From: [Limnothrix rosea] IAM M-220
Lineage (GTDB): Bacteria > Cyanobacteriota > Cyanobacteriia > Cyanobacteriales > MRBY01
Direction: 5' to 3'
DNA length: 64,000 nt
NCBI RefSeq assembly: GCF_001904615.1
Contig: NZ_MRBY01000015.1
Coordinates: forward strand, 1 to 64,000
Part shown: positions 17,496-27,195 of the stretch, piece after piece
Numbering within the stretch: position 1 is the stretch's first letter
Layout: each line of letters starts with the position of its first letter
The notes under the pieces: generated by a model
The model's input: only the letters and a program-made list of their open reading frames with translations
Told to the model about the DNA's origin: nothing
Databases searched by the model: none
Made by a program: the position numbers and the translations under genes

Positions 17496-18173
17496 TCAAC
17501 GCTGCCGCAGATTAACCTCACTCACATCCACGTCACGAGATAACTGCAAAATCCATTCAATTGTCTGAATCAGATCAGCCATCGGAATCGGCGTTTGAGC
17601 AGCAAAACGACCTGACTGAATATCATCTAGTACCTCAGCCGTCGCGACATTGCCGGGATTAATCACAGAAAACCCCACACCATAACCTCGATAAGCCACT
17701 CGAAGGGACTGAACCGCTCCCCGTAAACCAAACTTTGAGGCCGTATTGGCAACTTCTTTCGTCGCACCATTGTCGAAACCTGAAAGTGCACCAATAAAAA
17801 TAGCTTTGGGATTACTTGAACGTTGCAATGTCTCCATTAAACCTTTTGTAATTTCGATGGGAGCAATCGTATTCACATCAATCACACGGCGGGTTTCAGC
17901 GTAGGGACTACGGGTAATCTCGAAAGCGTCGGTAAATGCGCCAGCTTCCCATGTGCCGCCCATATAGAGCAACGCATCAATGGTTTCGGAAGTGACCGAC
18001 TGGATGATTTTTTCGATACCTTCAGGTGTTGAGACATCTGCTTTGAGCCATTCCCCGGCGATCGCCGGAGTTCGAGAAACACCAATGACTCGATGTCCCG
18101 TCGCCACAAAATGTTTAGCAACTTCAGCACCAATCCCCCTACTCGCACCAACCACTAAATACGTTTTGCCCAT
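17496..18173 (-). CDS. Atypical short-chain dehydrogenase/reductase family protein
   Basis: A 225-residue Rossmann-fold SDR. The nucleotide-binding motif is VVGASRGIG near the N-terminus, followed by an Arg (GVSRTP) that would suit NADPH, and a NAG-equivalent region YMGGTWE. The active-site segment reads NTASKFGLRG where classical members have Y-x-A-S-K, so the catalytic Tyr is replaced by Asn while the Lys is kept; INPGNV follows as usual. It may bind a dinucleotide without classical reductase chemistry, or use another residue. It stands alone between the globin and rfbB. Confidence 0.8.
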   Translation of the reverse strand: MGKTYLVVGASRGIGAEVAKHFVATGHRVIGVSRTPAIAGEWLKADVSTPEGIEKIIQSVTSETIDALLYMGGTWEAGAFTDAFEITRSPYAETRRVIDVNTIAPIEITKGLMETLQRSSNPKAIFIGALSGFDNGATKEVANTASKFGLRGAVQSLRVAYRGYGVGFSVINPGNVATAEVLDDIQSGRFAAQTPIPMADLIQTIEWILQLSRDVDVSEVNLRQR

Positions 18174-18473
18174 AGCAATGTAACTCCATAAATATGGAAT
18201 TAAATATGATTGAATCCCTATTACAAAAATTTAAATAGAGACTCTAGTTTATCGATGTTGTGTTGCTTTAAATAAACTCACTGCAATGCGTAGAAAGCCA
18301 TAGCCCAGTAATAACCTAGTAATCACACAAATTGAGATAGGACGGTCTGCGATCCTTGGTTCTGCGATATTGAGTTGCTTAAGAATAGTTTCCGTTGTGA
18401 TGCTGAAACTTAATGCGAAAAACCAGCCGGCGATCGCCTGAGTATTTGCAGAATCATGGTGAACTGAATGTTG
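18174..18473. other. 300-base spacer without a recognised gene
   Basis: Apart from a HIP1 octamer near 18430 I see no convincing open frame, hairpin or repeat. A 68-codon frame starting at 18413 overlaps the end of rfbB and has no family features. Confidence 0.4.
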
Positions 18474-19475
18474 CTACAACGAACGAAGATACCAATCCAC
18501 CGTTTTCTTTAGGCCACTGGCAAATTTTTCCCGAGGTCGCCAACCCAATTCCTCCGAAATTTTCGAGCAGTCAATCGCATAACGACGATCATGACCGAGG
18601 CGATCGCCGACAAAGGTAATCAACCCTAAATAATCCCGTTTAGGAGCCAGCGGATGGGCACTGAGCAGAGCACAAATCATTTTAACGACATCTAAATTAG
18701 CCAGCTCATTCATGCCGCCAATATTGTAGGTTTCACCAACTCTTCCCTGCTGTAAAACTCGATTTAGCGCTTCGCAATGGTCTTCGACATAGAGCCAATC
18801 GCGAATATTTAAGCCATCTCCATAAACGGGTAAAGGCTTGCCGGCGATCCCGTTCAAAATCATCAAGGGAATCAGTTTTTCGGGAAATTGATAAGGCCCA
18901 TAATTATTAGAGCAATTTGTACAGAGAGTCGGTAAACCATAGGTTGAATGGTAGGAGCGCACCAAATGATCAGCCCCTGCTTTTGAAGCGGAGTAAGGAC
19001 TATTGGGTTTGTAAGGCGATCGCTCGGTAAAAGGTTCTGCGTCAGGAGCGAGAGACCCATAAACCTCATCGGTAGACACGTGGAGAAACCGAAAATTTTG
19101 CTGCTTTGTTAATTTGCTTTTTTGCCAATAATTTAGGCTGGCTTCGAGGAGCTGAAATGTTCCCAGCACATTAGTTTGAATAAAAATCTCTGGGCTATCA
19201 ATGGAGCGATCAACATGACTTTCAGCGGCAAAATGAATCACAGCATCTGGCTGATAAGTTTCAAATAATTGCTCTAATAGCAGGCGATCGCCGATATCTC
19301 CCTTCACGAATCGATAATTAGAGTCACCTTGGAGAGAAGCCAAATTTTTAGGATTACTGGCGTAGGTGAGCTTATCAAAATTAATCACCCTGCCCCAGTT
19401 CTGGTGGCGGACTTGGAGAATAAAATTTGACCCAATAAAACCACAGCCTCCGGTCACAAAAAGAGTTCTCACCAC
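18474..19475 (-). CDS. rfbB: dTDP-glucose 4,6-dehydratase
   Basis: RmlB/RfbB, an extended SDR that converts dTDP-glucose to dTDP-4-keto-6-deoxyglucose, the second step of dTDP-rhamnose synthesis for surface polysaccharide. It has the NAD motif [22 protein letters not shown], the STDEVYG catalytic Asp/Glu segment, and the catalytic YSASKAGAD Tyr/Lys. [14 protein letters not shown] and [15 protein letters not shown] are highly typical. The start is a GTG (two consecutive GTG codons). rfbA, rfbC and rfbD are not nearby, so the pathway genes are dispersed. Confidence 0.93.
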   Translation of the reverse strand: MVRTLFVTGGCGFIGSNFILQVRHQNWGRVINFDKLTYASNPKNLASLQGDSNYRFVKGDIGDRLLLEQLFETYQPDAVIHFAAESHVDRSIDSPEIFIQTNVLGTFQLLEASLNYWQKSKLTKQQNFRFLHVSTDEVYGSLAPDAEPFTERSPYKPNSPYSASKAGADHLVRSYHSTYGLPTLCTNCSNNYGPYQFPEKLIPLMILNGIAGKPLPVYGDGLNIRDWLYVEDHCEALNRVLQQGRVGETYNIGGMNELANLDVVKMICALLSAHPLAPKRDYLGLITFVGDRLGHDRRYAIDCSKISEELGWRPREKFASGLKKTVDWYLRSL

Positions 19476-19533
19476 TGCTAAAAACCACCGCCGCTAATCT
19501 ATTTTCACTCTCTTACAGTTTTCCTTACAGCAT

Positions 19534-19559
19534 AAAAAAAAGGTGGGCGATCGCCCACC
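19534..19559 (-). terminator. Intrinsic terminator of the sigma factor gene with HIP1 core
   Basis: On the minus strand the perfect 18-base palindrome GGTGGGCGATCGCCCACC (19559-19542) is followed by eight T. It lies 44 bases after the sigma factor stop codon. The centre of the hairpin is the HIP1 octamer GCGATCGC. Confidence 0.85.
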
Positions 19560-19602
19560 CTATCTGCCTAAGTCCAATCAAACCTTTTCGGAAAACCAGT
19601 GT

Positions 19603-20589
19603 CTAGCTTGCCGCAAGATACTCACGAATACGAGCCCGGCGATGACGTAGATGGGTCAAGGCCTGACGCTCTAGCTGACGTACCCGCTCACGGCTCAGAT
19701 TCATACGCTTACCAATTTTAGCGAGGGATAATTCCTTACCATCATTGAGTCCGAAGCGAAGGATAATCACCTCCTGCTGTTGCGGTGTCAAATCAGCAAT
19801 CATGTCCTTGATATCTTGCTTTAACAATTCATAGGTGACACTAGTGTCGGGAGATTCACCTTCATCTTCCAACAAATCCATTAACTCAGTATCTTTGTTA
19901 TCACCAACGCGGACATCAAGGGAAACAGGATGGCGGGAAACACTAAAAAACTCACGTATTTTTTCCGGCTCTAGATCCAACTCCTTCGCAATCTCAGCGA
20001 TCGTCGCTGCACGTCCCAAATCCTGAGACAACTGCCGTTGCGTCTTTTTGATCTTATTGAGCTTCTCAGTAATATGGATCGGCAAACGAATCGTACGCCC
20101 CTGTTGGGCGATCGCCCGCGTAATCGCCTGACGAATCCACCAATATGCATAGGTAGAAAATTTGTAGCCCTTCGTCGGATCAAACTTTTCAACACCACGC
20201 TCCAAGCCGAGACTACCCTCTTGGATCAAATCCAGAAATTCTAAGTTGCGCTTTTGGTATTTCTTGGCGATCGCCACCACAAGACGAAGATTTGCCTCAA
20301 TCATCTTGCGCTTAGCACGCTCACCAATATTCACAGCACGACGAAGTTGCTTCTCCGAGAGCTCCGTCACCGCCGCCCACTCAGTCCAAGTTGGCTCACG
20401 CTCTAAAGTCTGTTCCAATTGTTCACGCTTAGCCAAGAGCCTCATGAGCTCCTGAACCTGCTTACCATAAACAATTTCTTCCTCATGAGTTAGCAAAGGT
20501 ACACGCCCAATCTCCCGTAGATAGGTACGAACCATATCAACGGAACTCTTACTGGATTTAGGGGTTTGTTTGATATTCGCTGTAGGCAT
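19603..20589 (-). CDS. Group 2 sigma-70 family RNA polymerase sigma factor
   Basis: A 328-residue primary-like sigma factor. Region 1.2 starts at [18 protein letters not shown]; region 2 has [28 protein letters not shown] and the -10 recognition helix [17 protein letters not shown]; region 3 follows; region 4 has [13 protein letters not shown] and the -35 helix [14 protein letters not shown]. It lacks the long acidic region 1.1 of SigA and is the length of the non-essential group 2 factors (SigB-SigE) used in cyanobacterial stress and acclimation responses. Which group 2 member it is cannot be decided by eye. It has a long upstream spacer and its own terminator. Confidence 0.92.
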   Translation of the reverse strand: MPTANIKQTPKSSKSSVDMVRTYLREIGRVPLLTHEEEIVYGKQVQELMRLLAKREQLEQTLEREPTWTEWAAVTELSEKQLRRAVNIGERAKRKMIEANLRLVVAIAKKYQKRNLEFLDLIQEGSLGLERGVEKFDPTKGYKFSTYAYWWIRQAITRAIAQQGRTIRLPIHITEKLNKIKKTQRQLSQDLGRAATIAEIAKELDLEPEKIREFFSVSRHPVSLDVRVGDNKDTELMDLLEDEGESPDTSVTYELLKQDIKDMIADLTPQQQEVIILRFGLNDGKELSLAKIGKRMNLSRERVRQLERQALTHLRHRRARIREYLAAS

Positions 20590-20632
20590 CTACTGTTACA
20601 ACTCCTTCCTTGGTTTTGAGAACAAATCGGGT

Positions 20633-20650
20633 CTCACCACAGTGGGTGAG
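20633..20650. other. Hairpin in the sigma factor leader
   Basis: CTCACC-ACAGTG-GGTGAG forms a perfect six-base-pair stem 44 bases upstream of the sigma factor start codon. It may lie in the 5-prime UTR or mark an operator; there is no direct evidence for either. Confidence 0.35.
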
Positions 20651-21219
20651 TGAGCAAATTTTGCCAACTCATAGGAAATGGCTTCAACCTCTGAAGCAAC
20701 AATTCCGCAAAGCTAAACAAAACTAGTGGAATAATGATTTCTCCTACCATATAGACAGTGCCGAAAGAAAAAAGGTTCAGTTCCGCAATGAATTTACGAT
20801 GAGACTTTCTTTTCTTTTTTTAATCATGCCCCTTACCACTTCTATTCGTGAAGTACGGTACAGGGTGGAATATCCGAACTCGCATTGATCAAGCCAAAAG
20901 AAATTAAGAAAATATAAAGAAGAAATAAATTTAGCGCTAATCTATAAAGAAAAAGACGATTTGAAAAGTTAAATTCAAGTCAAAATCCTTATCTAGACTG
21001 GATTTCAATGTCATTAAATTGATTTACAGGTTTATTTTGTAATTATTTGTAGTATACCTTTCTAGCAAAGACAACTCAAGTATCTTTTGGAGGAATATTG
21101 GAGATTCCATGGGCTTAGATTCTGATTTTTTTCTGAGAAAAGTACGAGATTTCACCAAGTTTTTCTAAAAAAATCCCATCAGCTTTTATTTAGCCTGAGA
21201 TTTGGGAGGGTGATGATGT
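20651..21219. other. Long AT-rich spacer upstream of the sigma factor
   Basis: About 570 bases between two genes that converge leftward. I see no RNA gene or recognisable repeat. The only coding-like item is a 19-codon frame at 21109-21168 (ATG to TAA) with GGAGG-like purines upstream, which is too short to support. The region is a reasonable place for multiple stress-responsive promoters of the sigma gene, which is inference. Confidence 0.4.
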
Positions 21220-22479
21220 TTAGGGAATATTCCGATAGGTATAGTTCGCTACTTCAGGGAAAAAAGTTGGATTTTCAGCATATTCTTTCTGCTCGGCAAA
21301 AATACACAAAATGTATTGTTGTTGGCCATCGGCAGAGGCGATGTAAGCGACTTCGTGGCGACCTTGGGTTGTCCAACCAGCTTTGGAATAGATCTGGGCA
21401 TCGGCGGGTAGCCCTGCCCCGAAAAAGTCTTGGATTGGGTTGAAATAGTTCCGGGGTTGTTGCCAGTTTTGACTCAAGTCCCGTTCTAGCCATTGCAACA
21501 TTTGCTGGCTTGCTTCGGGGGCGATCGCCTGCCCTGTGACAATTTCGGACATGAGCCGGGCGGCCTGCCAAGCCGTAATTTGGTTGCGAATAGGTGTATC
21601 GGGCGCAAAGGGATTTTGACGCATTTGCAGATCAAAACCAGTTGGCTCTTCTATTGCAATATCGGGTATGGGGTAGGTTTTTTGGGTGATGTTTAGATTT
21701 TGGTAACCAGCTTGGGTAAAAAACTGATTGAGTTGTAATCGCTGGAGATACCAAGCTTCGTACTCTTCTCGGCTACCTGTCGCTTGAAAGCTGGTGCGGG
21801 TAATGGCATCAATAATTTGGCTCGTGGCGTTGTTGTCGGAACGGCGTACCATCAGGGCTAACTCTTTTTGGAAGTCGGACTCAAGCAAAAGCTCTTGCTG
21901 AAATTGCCCGTACAAGGCAACCATCCAAAAAAGTTTGGCAACGCTAGCAGGGTAATGGGGGACGTGGGGCTGGTGGTGGGCGATCGCCCCTTTATTTAGG
22001 TCAATTAGTACCACCGACATTTCATCCACTGGCAGCTCTGCGGCTTGAGCTAAATCTTTAATGCCATCGATAAGTACTTGCAGTTCGGCGCTATAAGTCC
22101 AGTCTGGTAGCAGGGCGACATTATAGCGATAGCGCCAAATTTTTTTCACTTCCACAGGCTTTTTGCTTGTACTTTCCCCAGGGAAAATATCCGGCAAAAG
22201 CTCTGTGGTTAGAGGGGTTGCAGTGTCAGATAGGGTAAATTCGTCTTCACTGGTTTTAACTGTTATTTCCGTGGGGTTTGTCTCTGGCGCAATAGACTCT
22301 ACCGTTGGCTCCTGAAACCACCTTTGCAATAGCCATAAACCTCCCGCCAAAATGGCGATCGCCATGGTTGTGCTGATCAACACAAACTGCCACGGACTGA
22401 GCAGCGCAGGTGGATGCCGACGGCGCGAACGCTCAGAATCATCTTGGGTCGGTGGAGTGGGAGGCGGCGATTGGTTCAA
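21220..22479 (-). CDS. Membrane-anchored serine hydrolase, class A beta-lactamase fold
   Basis: A 419-residue protein with a short proline-rich cytosolic head, one membrane helix (about residues 29-50) and a periplasmic beta-lactamase-like domain. The S-x-x-K motif is in YPASVAKLFWM, S-D-N in RRSDNNATSQII, and a K-T/A-G equivalent in YSKAGWTTQGRHEVAY. It could be a PBP-like carboxypeptidase, a true beta-lactamase or an inactive relative; the conserved triad argues for an active serine enzyme. The start is a TTG at 22479 preceded in frame by TGA 12 bases upstream. It is separated from the kinase gene by about 114 bases on the same strand. Confidence 0.75.
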   Translation of the reverse strand: MNQSPPPTPPTQDDSERSRRRHPPALLSPWQFVLISTTMAIAILAGGLWLLQRWFQEPTVESIAPETNPTEITVKTSEDEFTLSDTATPLTTELLPDIFPGESTSKKPVEVKKIWRYRYNVALLPDWTYSAELQVLIDGIKDLAQAAELPVDEMSVVLIDLNKGAIAHHQPHVPHYPASVAKLFWMVALYGQFQQELLLESDFQKELALMVRRSDNNATSQIIDAITRTSFQATGSREEYEAWYLQRLQLNQFFTQAGYQNLNITQKTYPIPDIAIEEPTGFDLQMRQNPFAPDTPIRNQITAWQAARLMSEIVTGQAIAPEASQQMLQWLERDLSQNWQQPRNYFNPIQDFFGAGLPADAQIYSKAGWTTQGRHEVAYIASADGQQQYILCIFAEQKEYAENPTFFPEVANYTYRNIP

Positions 22480-22593
22480 AGCAAAGACTCAAACAAACAA
22501 TAATGAAGCGGGATCTCAATCCACACTGCCAATCAACAGGTCAAAACACATTAGAAATAGGCATGACAAAGGCAGGTCAATTCAGCCATTACC

Positions 22594-24324
22594 CTATTCC
22601 CACAAAACTTCAAGGGTGTCATAGGTCGCGATTTTCCAAGCGCCATCATCGGTAAATTCGAGGTTGTACTGTACCAGTCGCTGGTCGTAGCCGCTGGCAT
22701 TTTGATCAATATTGCCCTTCGCGTCGTAGAGGGTGCGGGATTCTGTCACGATGACTTCGATGGTTGCATTGCGATCGCCCATCCGAAAATCATTAATGTC
22801 TTCAATTTGCTGATCCTCAAAAATATAATAGGCATCATTCGCCTTCAGCCATTGTATGGAGCTTTGTTTACCATCCGTGCGACGGATATTATTCGCGTAG
22901 GCAGCGCCAGTCAATAGTTCCTTGCCACAAGAGGCATCATAGGGAAAACTAAAGAGTTCGCTTTTACACATCAGCCATTCCGCAACAATTACCTCTGCAT
23001 CAAATTTATTAATTGGCACAACGGGAATCTCTGGCTTGACTGGATCAGGTTGCGCCACAACCGGCGGATCGGGTGTTTCTTCCACATCGACGGTCTCAGC
23101 CTCTGGCGGTAAATTGTCACCCGCGCTAAAGTCACTGTCACTGTTGTTATCTTCAGGGGGATCAATCGTTTCATTAGCAGTCGGTGACTCTGGTGTAACC
23201 GGATCGCGATCGCCGGTAAGTTGGTCATAGCCAATGATGCCCCCTAGGAAAAAAATGCCAACTACTCCGCCCGTCAAAATCGCCTTTTGCCAATCTGCCA
23301 TCCCTTGTTTCGGTGGGGGCGATGGGGCTTGGGATACAGCAGCGCCTTGGGTCGTTGCCACAGTTGGCGGTGTCCCACTGGCCATGGGTGCAGGAGGATT
23401 TGAGACCACTGTCGGTTGACTCACTGGCATCGTCGGCGGCGGCACTAATGTCTCTGGGATGGGCACAACGGCGGGATTTGCCACAGGCATTGTCATTTGA
23501 TTTGCGGCCTGTAAAGCCCGTAACATTACCCCTGCTGAACGGAAGCGATCGCGCGGATGGGTACAAATGGCTTGGTCAAGAACATTGGCGAGATGATTGT
23601 CCACATTCCATTGCGGCGATCGCCAAAGAATTTTGCCAGTGGCCGGATCCGACGAAAAATCTTGGGGCAATTTCCCCGTCAACAAATAAATCGCCGTCAA
23701 CCCCAAACTATACAGATCACTACTAAACACAGGACGGCCGATGGCCTGCTCCGACGGCATAAATCCCGGTGTCCCGATCACAATAGAGCTAGTTGTTTGT
23801 CCCGCCGTATTCATTTGAGTACCCATGGTTTCCTTCACCGCCCCAAAATCAATCAGCACCGGCGAATGATCACTTTGTCGCAAAATAATATTGTCCGGTT
23901 TGATATCACGGTGGACAATACCCCGGTCGTGGATAAAATCCAACACAGGCAACAGACCGATCAAAAGTTGCGTGACACCAGCGCTAGACCAACAGCCCCC
24001 TTGCTCCACCTGTTGGGATAAAGTTTGTCCCTCGATCCATTCCTGAACTAGAAAAAATTGTCCGGCTTCGGTGAAATATGCAAACAAACTGGGAATTTGA
24101 CGATTCCCTTCCCCCAACTGCTCTAAAATCACGGCTTCACGCTGGAATCGTTCCTTGACGATTTGATACACCGCTGGATCGTTCGTGACAGGTTTGAGCT
24201 GCTTAATGACACAGCGACGGCTAGAAGGCATGTGTAGATCCTCGGCGAGAAATGTCTCACCAAAACCTCCTTGTCCCAGCTCTTGAATAATACGGTAGCG
24301 ATTTTCGAGAAGTTGTGTGGTCAT
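22594..24324 (-). CDS. Membrane Ser/Thr protein kinase with C-terminal IMS/ARC6-like domain
   Basis: A Hanks-type kinase. Residues about 8-265 hold the Gly loop (LGQGGFGETF), catalytic Lys (CVIKQLKP), HRDIKPDNI and DFGAVKE. A proline-rich linker and one membrane helix near residues 343-362 follow. The C-terminal ~130 residues (AEVIVAEWLMCKSELF...DGAWKIATYDTLEV) resemble the DUF4101/IMS domain shared with ARC6 and would lie outside the membrane as a ligand-binding part. The neighbour at 24522 is a paralogue with the same kinase half but a different C-terminus. Substrates are unknown. Confidence 0.88.
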   Translation of the reverse strand: MTTQLLENRYRIIQELGQGGFGETFLAEDLHMPSSRRCVIKQLKPVTNDPAVYQIVKERFQREAVILEQLGEGNRQIPSLFAYFTEAGQFFLVQEWIEGQTLSQQVEQGGCWSSAGVTQLLIGLLPVLDFIHDRGIVHRDIKPDNIILRQSDHSPVLIDFGAVKETMGTQMNTAGQTTSSIVIGTPGFMPSEQAIGRPVFSSDLYSLGLTAIYLLTGKLPQDFSSDPATGKILWRSPQWNVDNHLANVLDQAICTHPRDRFRSAGVMLRALQAANQMTMPVANPAVVPIPETLVPPPTMPVSQPTVVSNPPAPMASGTPPTVATTQGAAVSQAPSPPPKQGMADWQKAILTGGVVGIFFLGGIIGYDQLTGDRDPVTPESPTANETIDPPEDNNSDSDFSAGDNLPPEAETVDVEETPDPPVVAQPDPVKPEIPVVPINKFDAEVIVAEWLMCKSELFSFPYDASCGKELLTGAAYANNIRRTDGKQSSIQWLKANDAYYIFEDQQIEDINDFRMGDRNATIEVIVTESRTLYDAKGNIDQNASGYDQRLVQYNLEFTDDGAWKIATYDTLEVLWE

Positions 24325-24381
24325 TGCCTAGTCATTTCTGGGGTTATCAGAGCCTTATACAAGCCGCTAGTTTAATTTTAC

Positions 24382-24415
24382 AGAACCTTTAGGGGGGTCG
24401 AATCCCCTATTCTGA
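24382..24415. other. Two-part hairpin between the kinase genes
   Basis: CAGAA (24382-24386) pairs with TTCTG (24411-24415), and TAGGGG (24391-24396) with CCCCTA (24405-24410), with a four-base bulge. It lies downstream of one kinase gene and 58 bases upstream of the other. No T tract is present, so it could be a leader or processing structure. Confidence 0.4.
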
Positions 24416-24521
24416 AAACTTCGCCCAACTTCCCAAGGATTTCAACAAGTCGGCGATCGCCATAGCTAGAATGCCCAGATTATGTTGATTTTCGTCGCAG
24501 ATATAGAAAAACCCATTATCC

Positions 24522-26243
24522 CTAAGCGCGGTCATTAATCTGCCAACTTACCAGCTGTTCATTCCACATCAAATCATATCTCAGCGGCTCTTCACCATAA
24601 ATCTCACCATCAATAACATAGTCAATCCGAACCTCAACAACAGCGCTATTGCCAGCTTGACTCACGAGGGAAACATCCAAAACCTTCACCTCATCTACAC
24701 TATTCCACCACTCGTAAAACTCAGCATAAGACTCGCTATAGCCCTGAAATGTGGGCGTTAACATTCGCCATGCCTGGGCAATATTACGACTATTAATAAT
24801 GCTGTAGTAGCTCTCCATAAATGCTGTCGGAGAAGGACGATTTACCGATGGATCAGTACTGTCGGTTTCCGTTGCCCACACATACCAGTCTGGGTAAACA
24901 TAAACCCAATATCCCGGTTGGGCATTGGCCTCACACACAGTACTTCCCCCTTCCCAATAGCCCCAATCGTTATAGCGACCATACTCCTCTAGGGCAGTTT
25001 CGCAATTAATCACTTGAATCAAATCGGTGTAGCGACCATAGCCTGATGTTTCATCCACAACCACAGGTTCTGGCTCGGGAATGGGTTTTGGTGTAACTGT
25101 TGTCGGTACTGGATTAGGTTGGGTTGGTTCGGGATTTTGCTCACCCTTAAACTGATTGCTGAGCATCACTCCCCCCACCAAAAATGCTGCGACAACACTG
25201 CCAGACAAGAGCGCTTTTTGCCAGCTAGGCATGCTCTTTTTTGTTGCTTGGGGGTAGGCACTGACATTTTCTGTCAAAGTCGCCAAATTTGTCGCTGAAG
25301 CTCCTCCCGGCACAGCAGTGGGCGGCGTACTGGTAGAGATCGGCTGGGGTTGATGAGATATGGGCGGGACGGCAGTGGGGGGAACCGCAACCGGAATGGC
25401 TTTGTTGTCAGGGTTTTGTAATGCGTGCACCATGGCATTGGCATTGGTGAAACGATCGCGCGGATGGGTGCAAATAGCTTGGTTTAAAACGGTGGCAAGG
25501 TGGGGATCCAGATTCGGGATATCGTCTTGCCAGAGCAATTTCCCAGTGGCGGGGTCGGCTGGAAATTCGTGGGGAAATTTACCGGTCAGGAGATAAATTC
25601 CAGTGAGGGCAAGGCTGTAGAGATCGCTACTAAAAACGGGTCGTCCGATCGCCTGTTCGGAGGACATAAAACCCGGTGTGCCGATCACAATAGAACTGGT
25701 GGTTTGCCCGGCGGTATTCATCACTGTGCCCATGGTTTCTTTGACCGCGCCAAAATCAATGAGGACGGGTTGGCGATCGCCTTGGCGCAAAATAATATTG
25801 TCGGGCTTAATATCACGGTGGACGATACCTTGGTCATGGATAAAATCGAGAACCGGCAAAATACCAAGCAACAGTTGGGCTACGGCTGCACTTGACCAAA
25901 CACCTGATGAGGCGATCGCCTCAGCCAGCGTTTCCCCCTCAATCCATTCCTGAACCAAATAAAATTGGCCACTGGCCGTAAAATAGGCGAACAATGTGGG
26001 AATTTGTCGATTTCTTTCCCCCAACCGTTCAAGGATGACCGCTTCCCGCTGAAAACGATCCTTCACAATCTGATAAATAGCCGGGTCATTGGTAACAGGC
26101 TTGAGCTGCTTAATCACACAACGGCGGCTGGAAGGCATATGCAAATCTTCCGCCAGAAACGTTTCCCCAAAACCGCCCTGTCCCAACGCTTTTAGAATGC
26201 GGTAGCGATTTTCAAGGAGTTGTGCGCTCATTACCTGTGCCAT
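24522..26243 (-). CDS. Membrane Ser/Thr protein kinase, paralogue of the downstream kinase
   Basis: The kinase half is nearly superimposable on that of the 22594 gene: LGQGGFGETFLAEDLHMPSS, CVIKQLKP, VHRDIKPDNIILR, LIDFGAVKETMGT. After a proline-rich linker and a membrane helix (KALLSGSVVAAFLVGGVML) the C-terminus differs, with aromatic-rich repeats (YGRYNDWGYWEGG, PGYWVYVYPDWYVWA) and an NTF2-like end (FMESYYSIINSRNIAQAWRMLTP). The pair looks like a tandem duplication in which the kinase was conserved and the sensor replaced. The ATG at 26243 has GGGGAG eight bases upstream; an ATG at 26258 and one at 26231 are also in frame. Confidence 0.87.
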   Translation of the reverse strand: MAQVMSAQLLENRYRILKALGQGGFGETFLAEDLHMPSSRRCVIKQLKPVTNDPAIYQIVKDRFQREAVILERLGERNRQIPTLFAYFTASGQFYLVQEWIEGETLAEAIASSGVWSSAAVAQLLLGILPVLDFIHDQGIVHRDIKPDNIILRQGDRQPVLIDFGAVKETMGTVMNTAGQTTSSIVIGTPGFMSSEQAIGRPVFSSDLYSLALTGIYLLTGKFPHEFPADPATGKLLWQDDIPNLDPHLATVLNQAICTHPRDRFTNANAMVHALQNPDNKAIPVAVPPTAVPPISHQPQPISTSTPPTAVPGGASATNLATLTENVSAYPQATKKSMPSWQKALLSGSVVAAFLVGGVMLSNQFKGEQNPEPTQPNPVPTTVTPKPIPEPEPVVVDETSGYGRYTDLIQVINCETALEEYGRYNDWGYWEGGSTVCEANAQPGYWVYVYPDWYVWATETDSTDPSVNRPSPTAFMESYYSIINSRNIAQAWRMLTPTFQGYSESYAEFYEWWNSVDEVKVLDVSLVSQAGNSAVVEVRIDYVIDGEIYGEEPLRYDLMWNEQLVSWQINDRA

Positions 26244-26498
26244 TAAATATCTCCCCATTATTTTACTGAACCCTCAATCATCAAGAATTAAATCGTTACG
26301 CTCCAGTGTCACGAACCTCCCTCTCAAGATAGATTTTGTTATCAGAATTGAAACAAGTGACGTTTTTTGAGAAAGTCCTGAATATGATGGAATTTAAAGA
26401 CTAAAATGACAATTCTTTTTGCAACTTTTCCAATTTTACGCATGAGTTTTGTTGCACCCTGAAAATTCATAAAACTCACACATAGGGAGGCATTCACC

Positions 26499-27125
26499 AT
26501 GGAAACCTTAGCGATCGCCACTGCCTACACCGCCTACGAAACAGCCCATAATATTCAGCCAAGAAACCTTGATTTTTCCGAGTTCAAATTACCAACGAAT
26601 GCCCGTTGGCTCAGCTACCTTGGGATTTTATTTCTCAGTAGCCAAATTGTCCTAAGTAGTGGGGCGATCGCCACCGCGAAAATTTTACCTCAGCCCATTA
26701 CCAACGCCAAAGTCAATACCCCCTCCAGTTGCCTCAATATGCGCGTTGCGCCCCATGGCGACCTTGTAAAATGCCTACCCAAGGGGACAACCCTAAGGGA
26801 CATTGTCCGTGAAGAAAATGGCTGGTATCAGTTAGCTAATGGGCATTGGGTCTCAAAAGCCTTTGTTGCAGTACCAGCACCAGCATCTCCCCTCATGGCT
26901 CCGTCAACCACCCTGCAATATATCGAAGGTGACCTAATGCGAGGTCAGTCGGTCAGAACATTGCAAGCTAGGCTCAACGATTTCCGTTTACTAGATAAAC
27001 CCATACAAGTCGATGGCGTTTTCGGGCGAGAAACAAAACTTGCAGTCATGTCTTTCCAAGAAAAAAGAGGTTTAAAGATGGACGGCATAGTCGGTACAGA
27101 AACCACCAAAGCTTTGAGTCGATAA
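26499..27125 (+). CDS. SH3b and peptidoglycan-binding domain protein
   Basis: A 208-residue exported-type protein. The METLAIATAYTAYE start is followed by a hydrophobic segment (WLSYLGILFLSSQIVLSSGAIA, about residues 46-68), then an SH3b domain (CLNMRVAPHGDLVKCLPKGT...GWYQLANGHWVSKAFV) and a C-terminal PG_binding_1 domain (MRGQSVRTLQARLNDF...VDGVFGRETKLAVMSFQ). Both domains bind cell-wall components, but no catalytic domain is present. GGGAGG at 26485-26490 supports the ATG at 26499. The N-terminus resembles that of the 3773 protein, suggesting a shared targeting element. Confidence 0.82.
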   Translation: METLAIATAYTAYETAHNIQPRNLDFSEFKLPTNARWLSYLGILFLSSQIVLSSGAIATAKILPQPITNAKVNTPSSCLNMRVAPHGDLVKCLPKGTTLRDIVREENGWYQLANGHWVSKAFVAVPAPASPLMAPSTTLQYIEGDLMRGQSVRTLQARLNDFRLLDKPIQVDGVFGRETKLAVMSFQEKRGLKMDGIVGTETTKALSR

Positions 27126-27151
27126 CATCCCAACCCCATGACCGTGGGATG
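27126..27151 (+). terminator. Hairpin after the SH3b/peptidoglycan-binding gene
   Basis: CATCCCA (27126-27132) pairs with TGGGATG (27145-27151) directly after the stop codon. The T tract is poor, so termination is possible but not certain. Confidence 0.4.
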
Positions 27152-27195
27152 ATAGGTTAATCTGTTTTACGGCATATTTTTAGACATATTGTTCC

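Noticed and set aside
21109-21168. 19-codon frame with purine-rich upstream sequence
   Set aside because: Too short to separate from chance in an AT-rich spacer and without any supporting feature.
23557-24021. 154-codon frame antisense to the kinase gene
   Set aside because: Lies within the kinase domain on the opposite strand. A similar shadow frame exists in the paralogue at 25500-25895, explained by the conserved kinase sequence.
24391-24410. tRNA T-arm-like hairpin between the kinase genes
   Set aside because: The loop looks like a T arm, but no acceptor stem, anticodon arm or D arm surrounds it.
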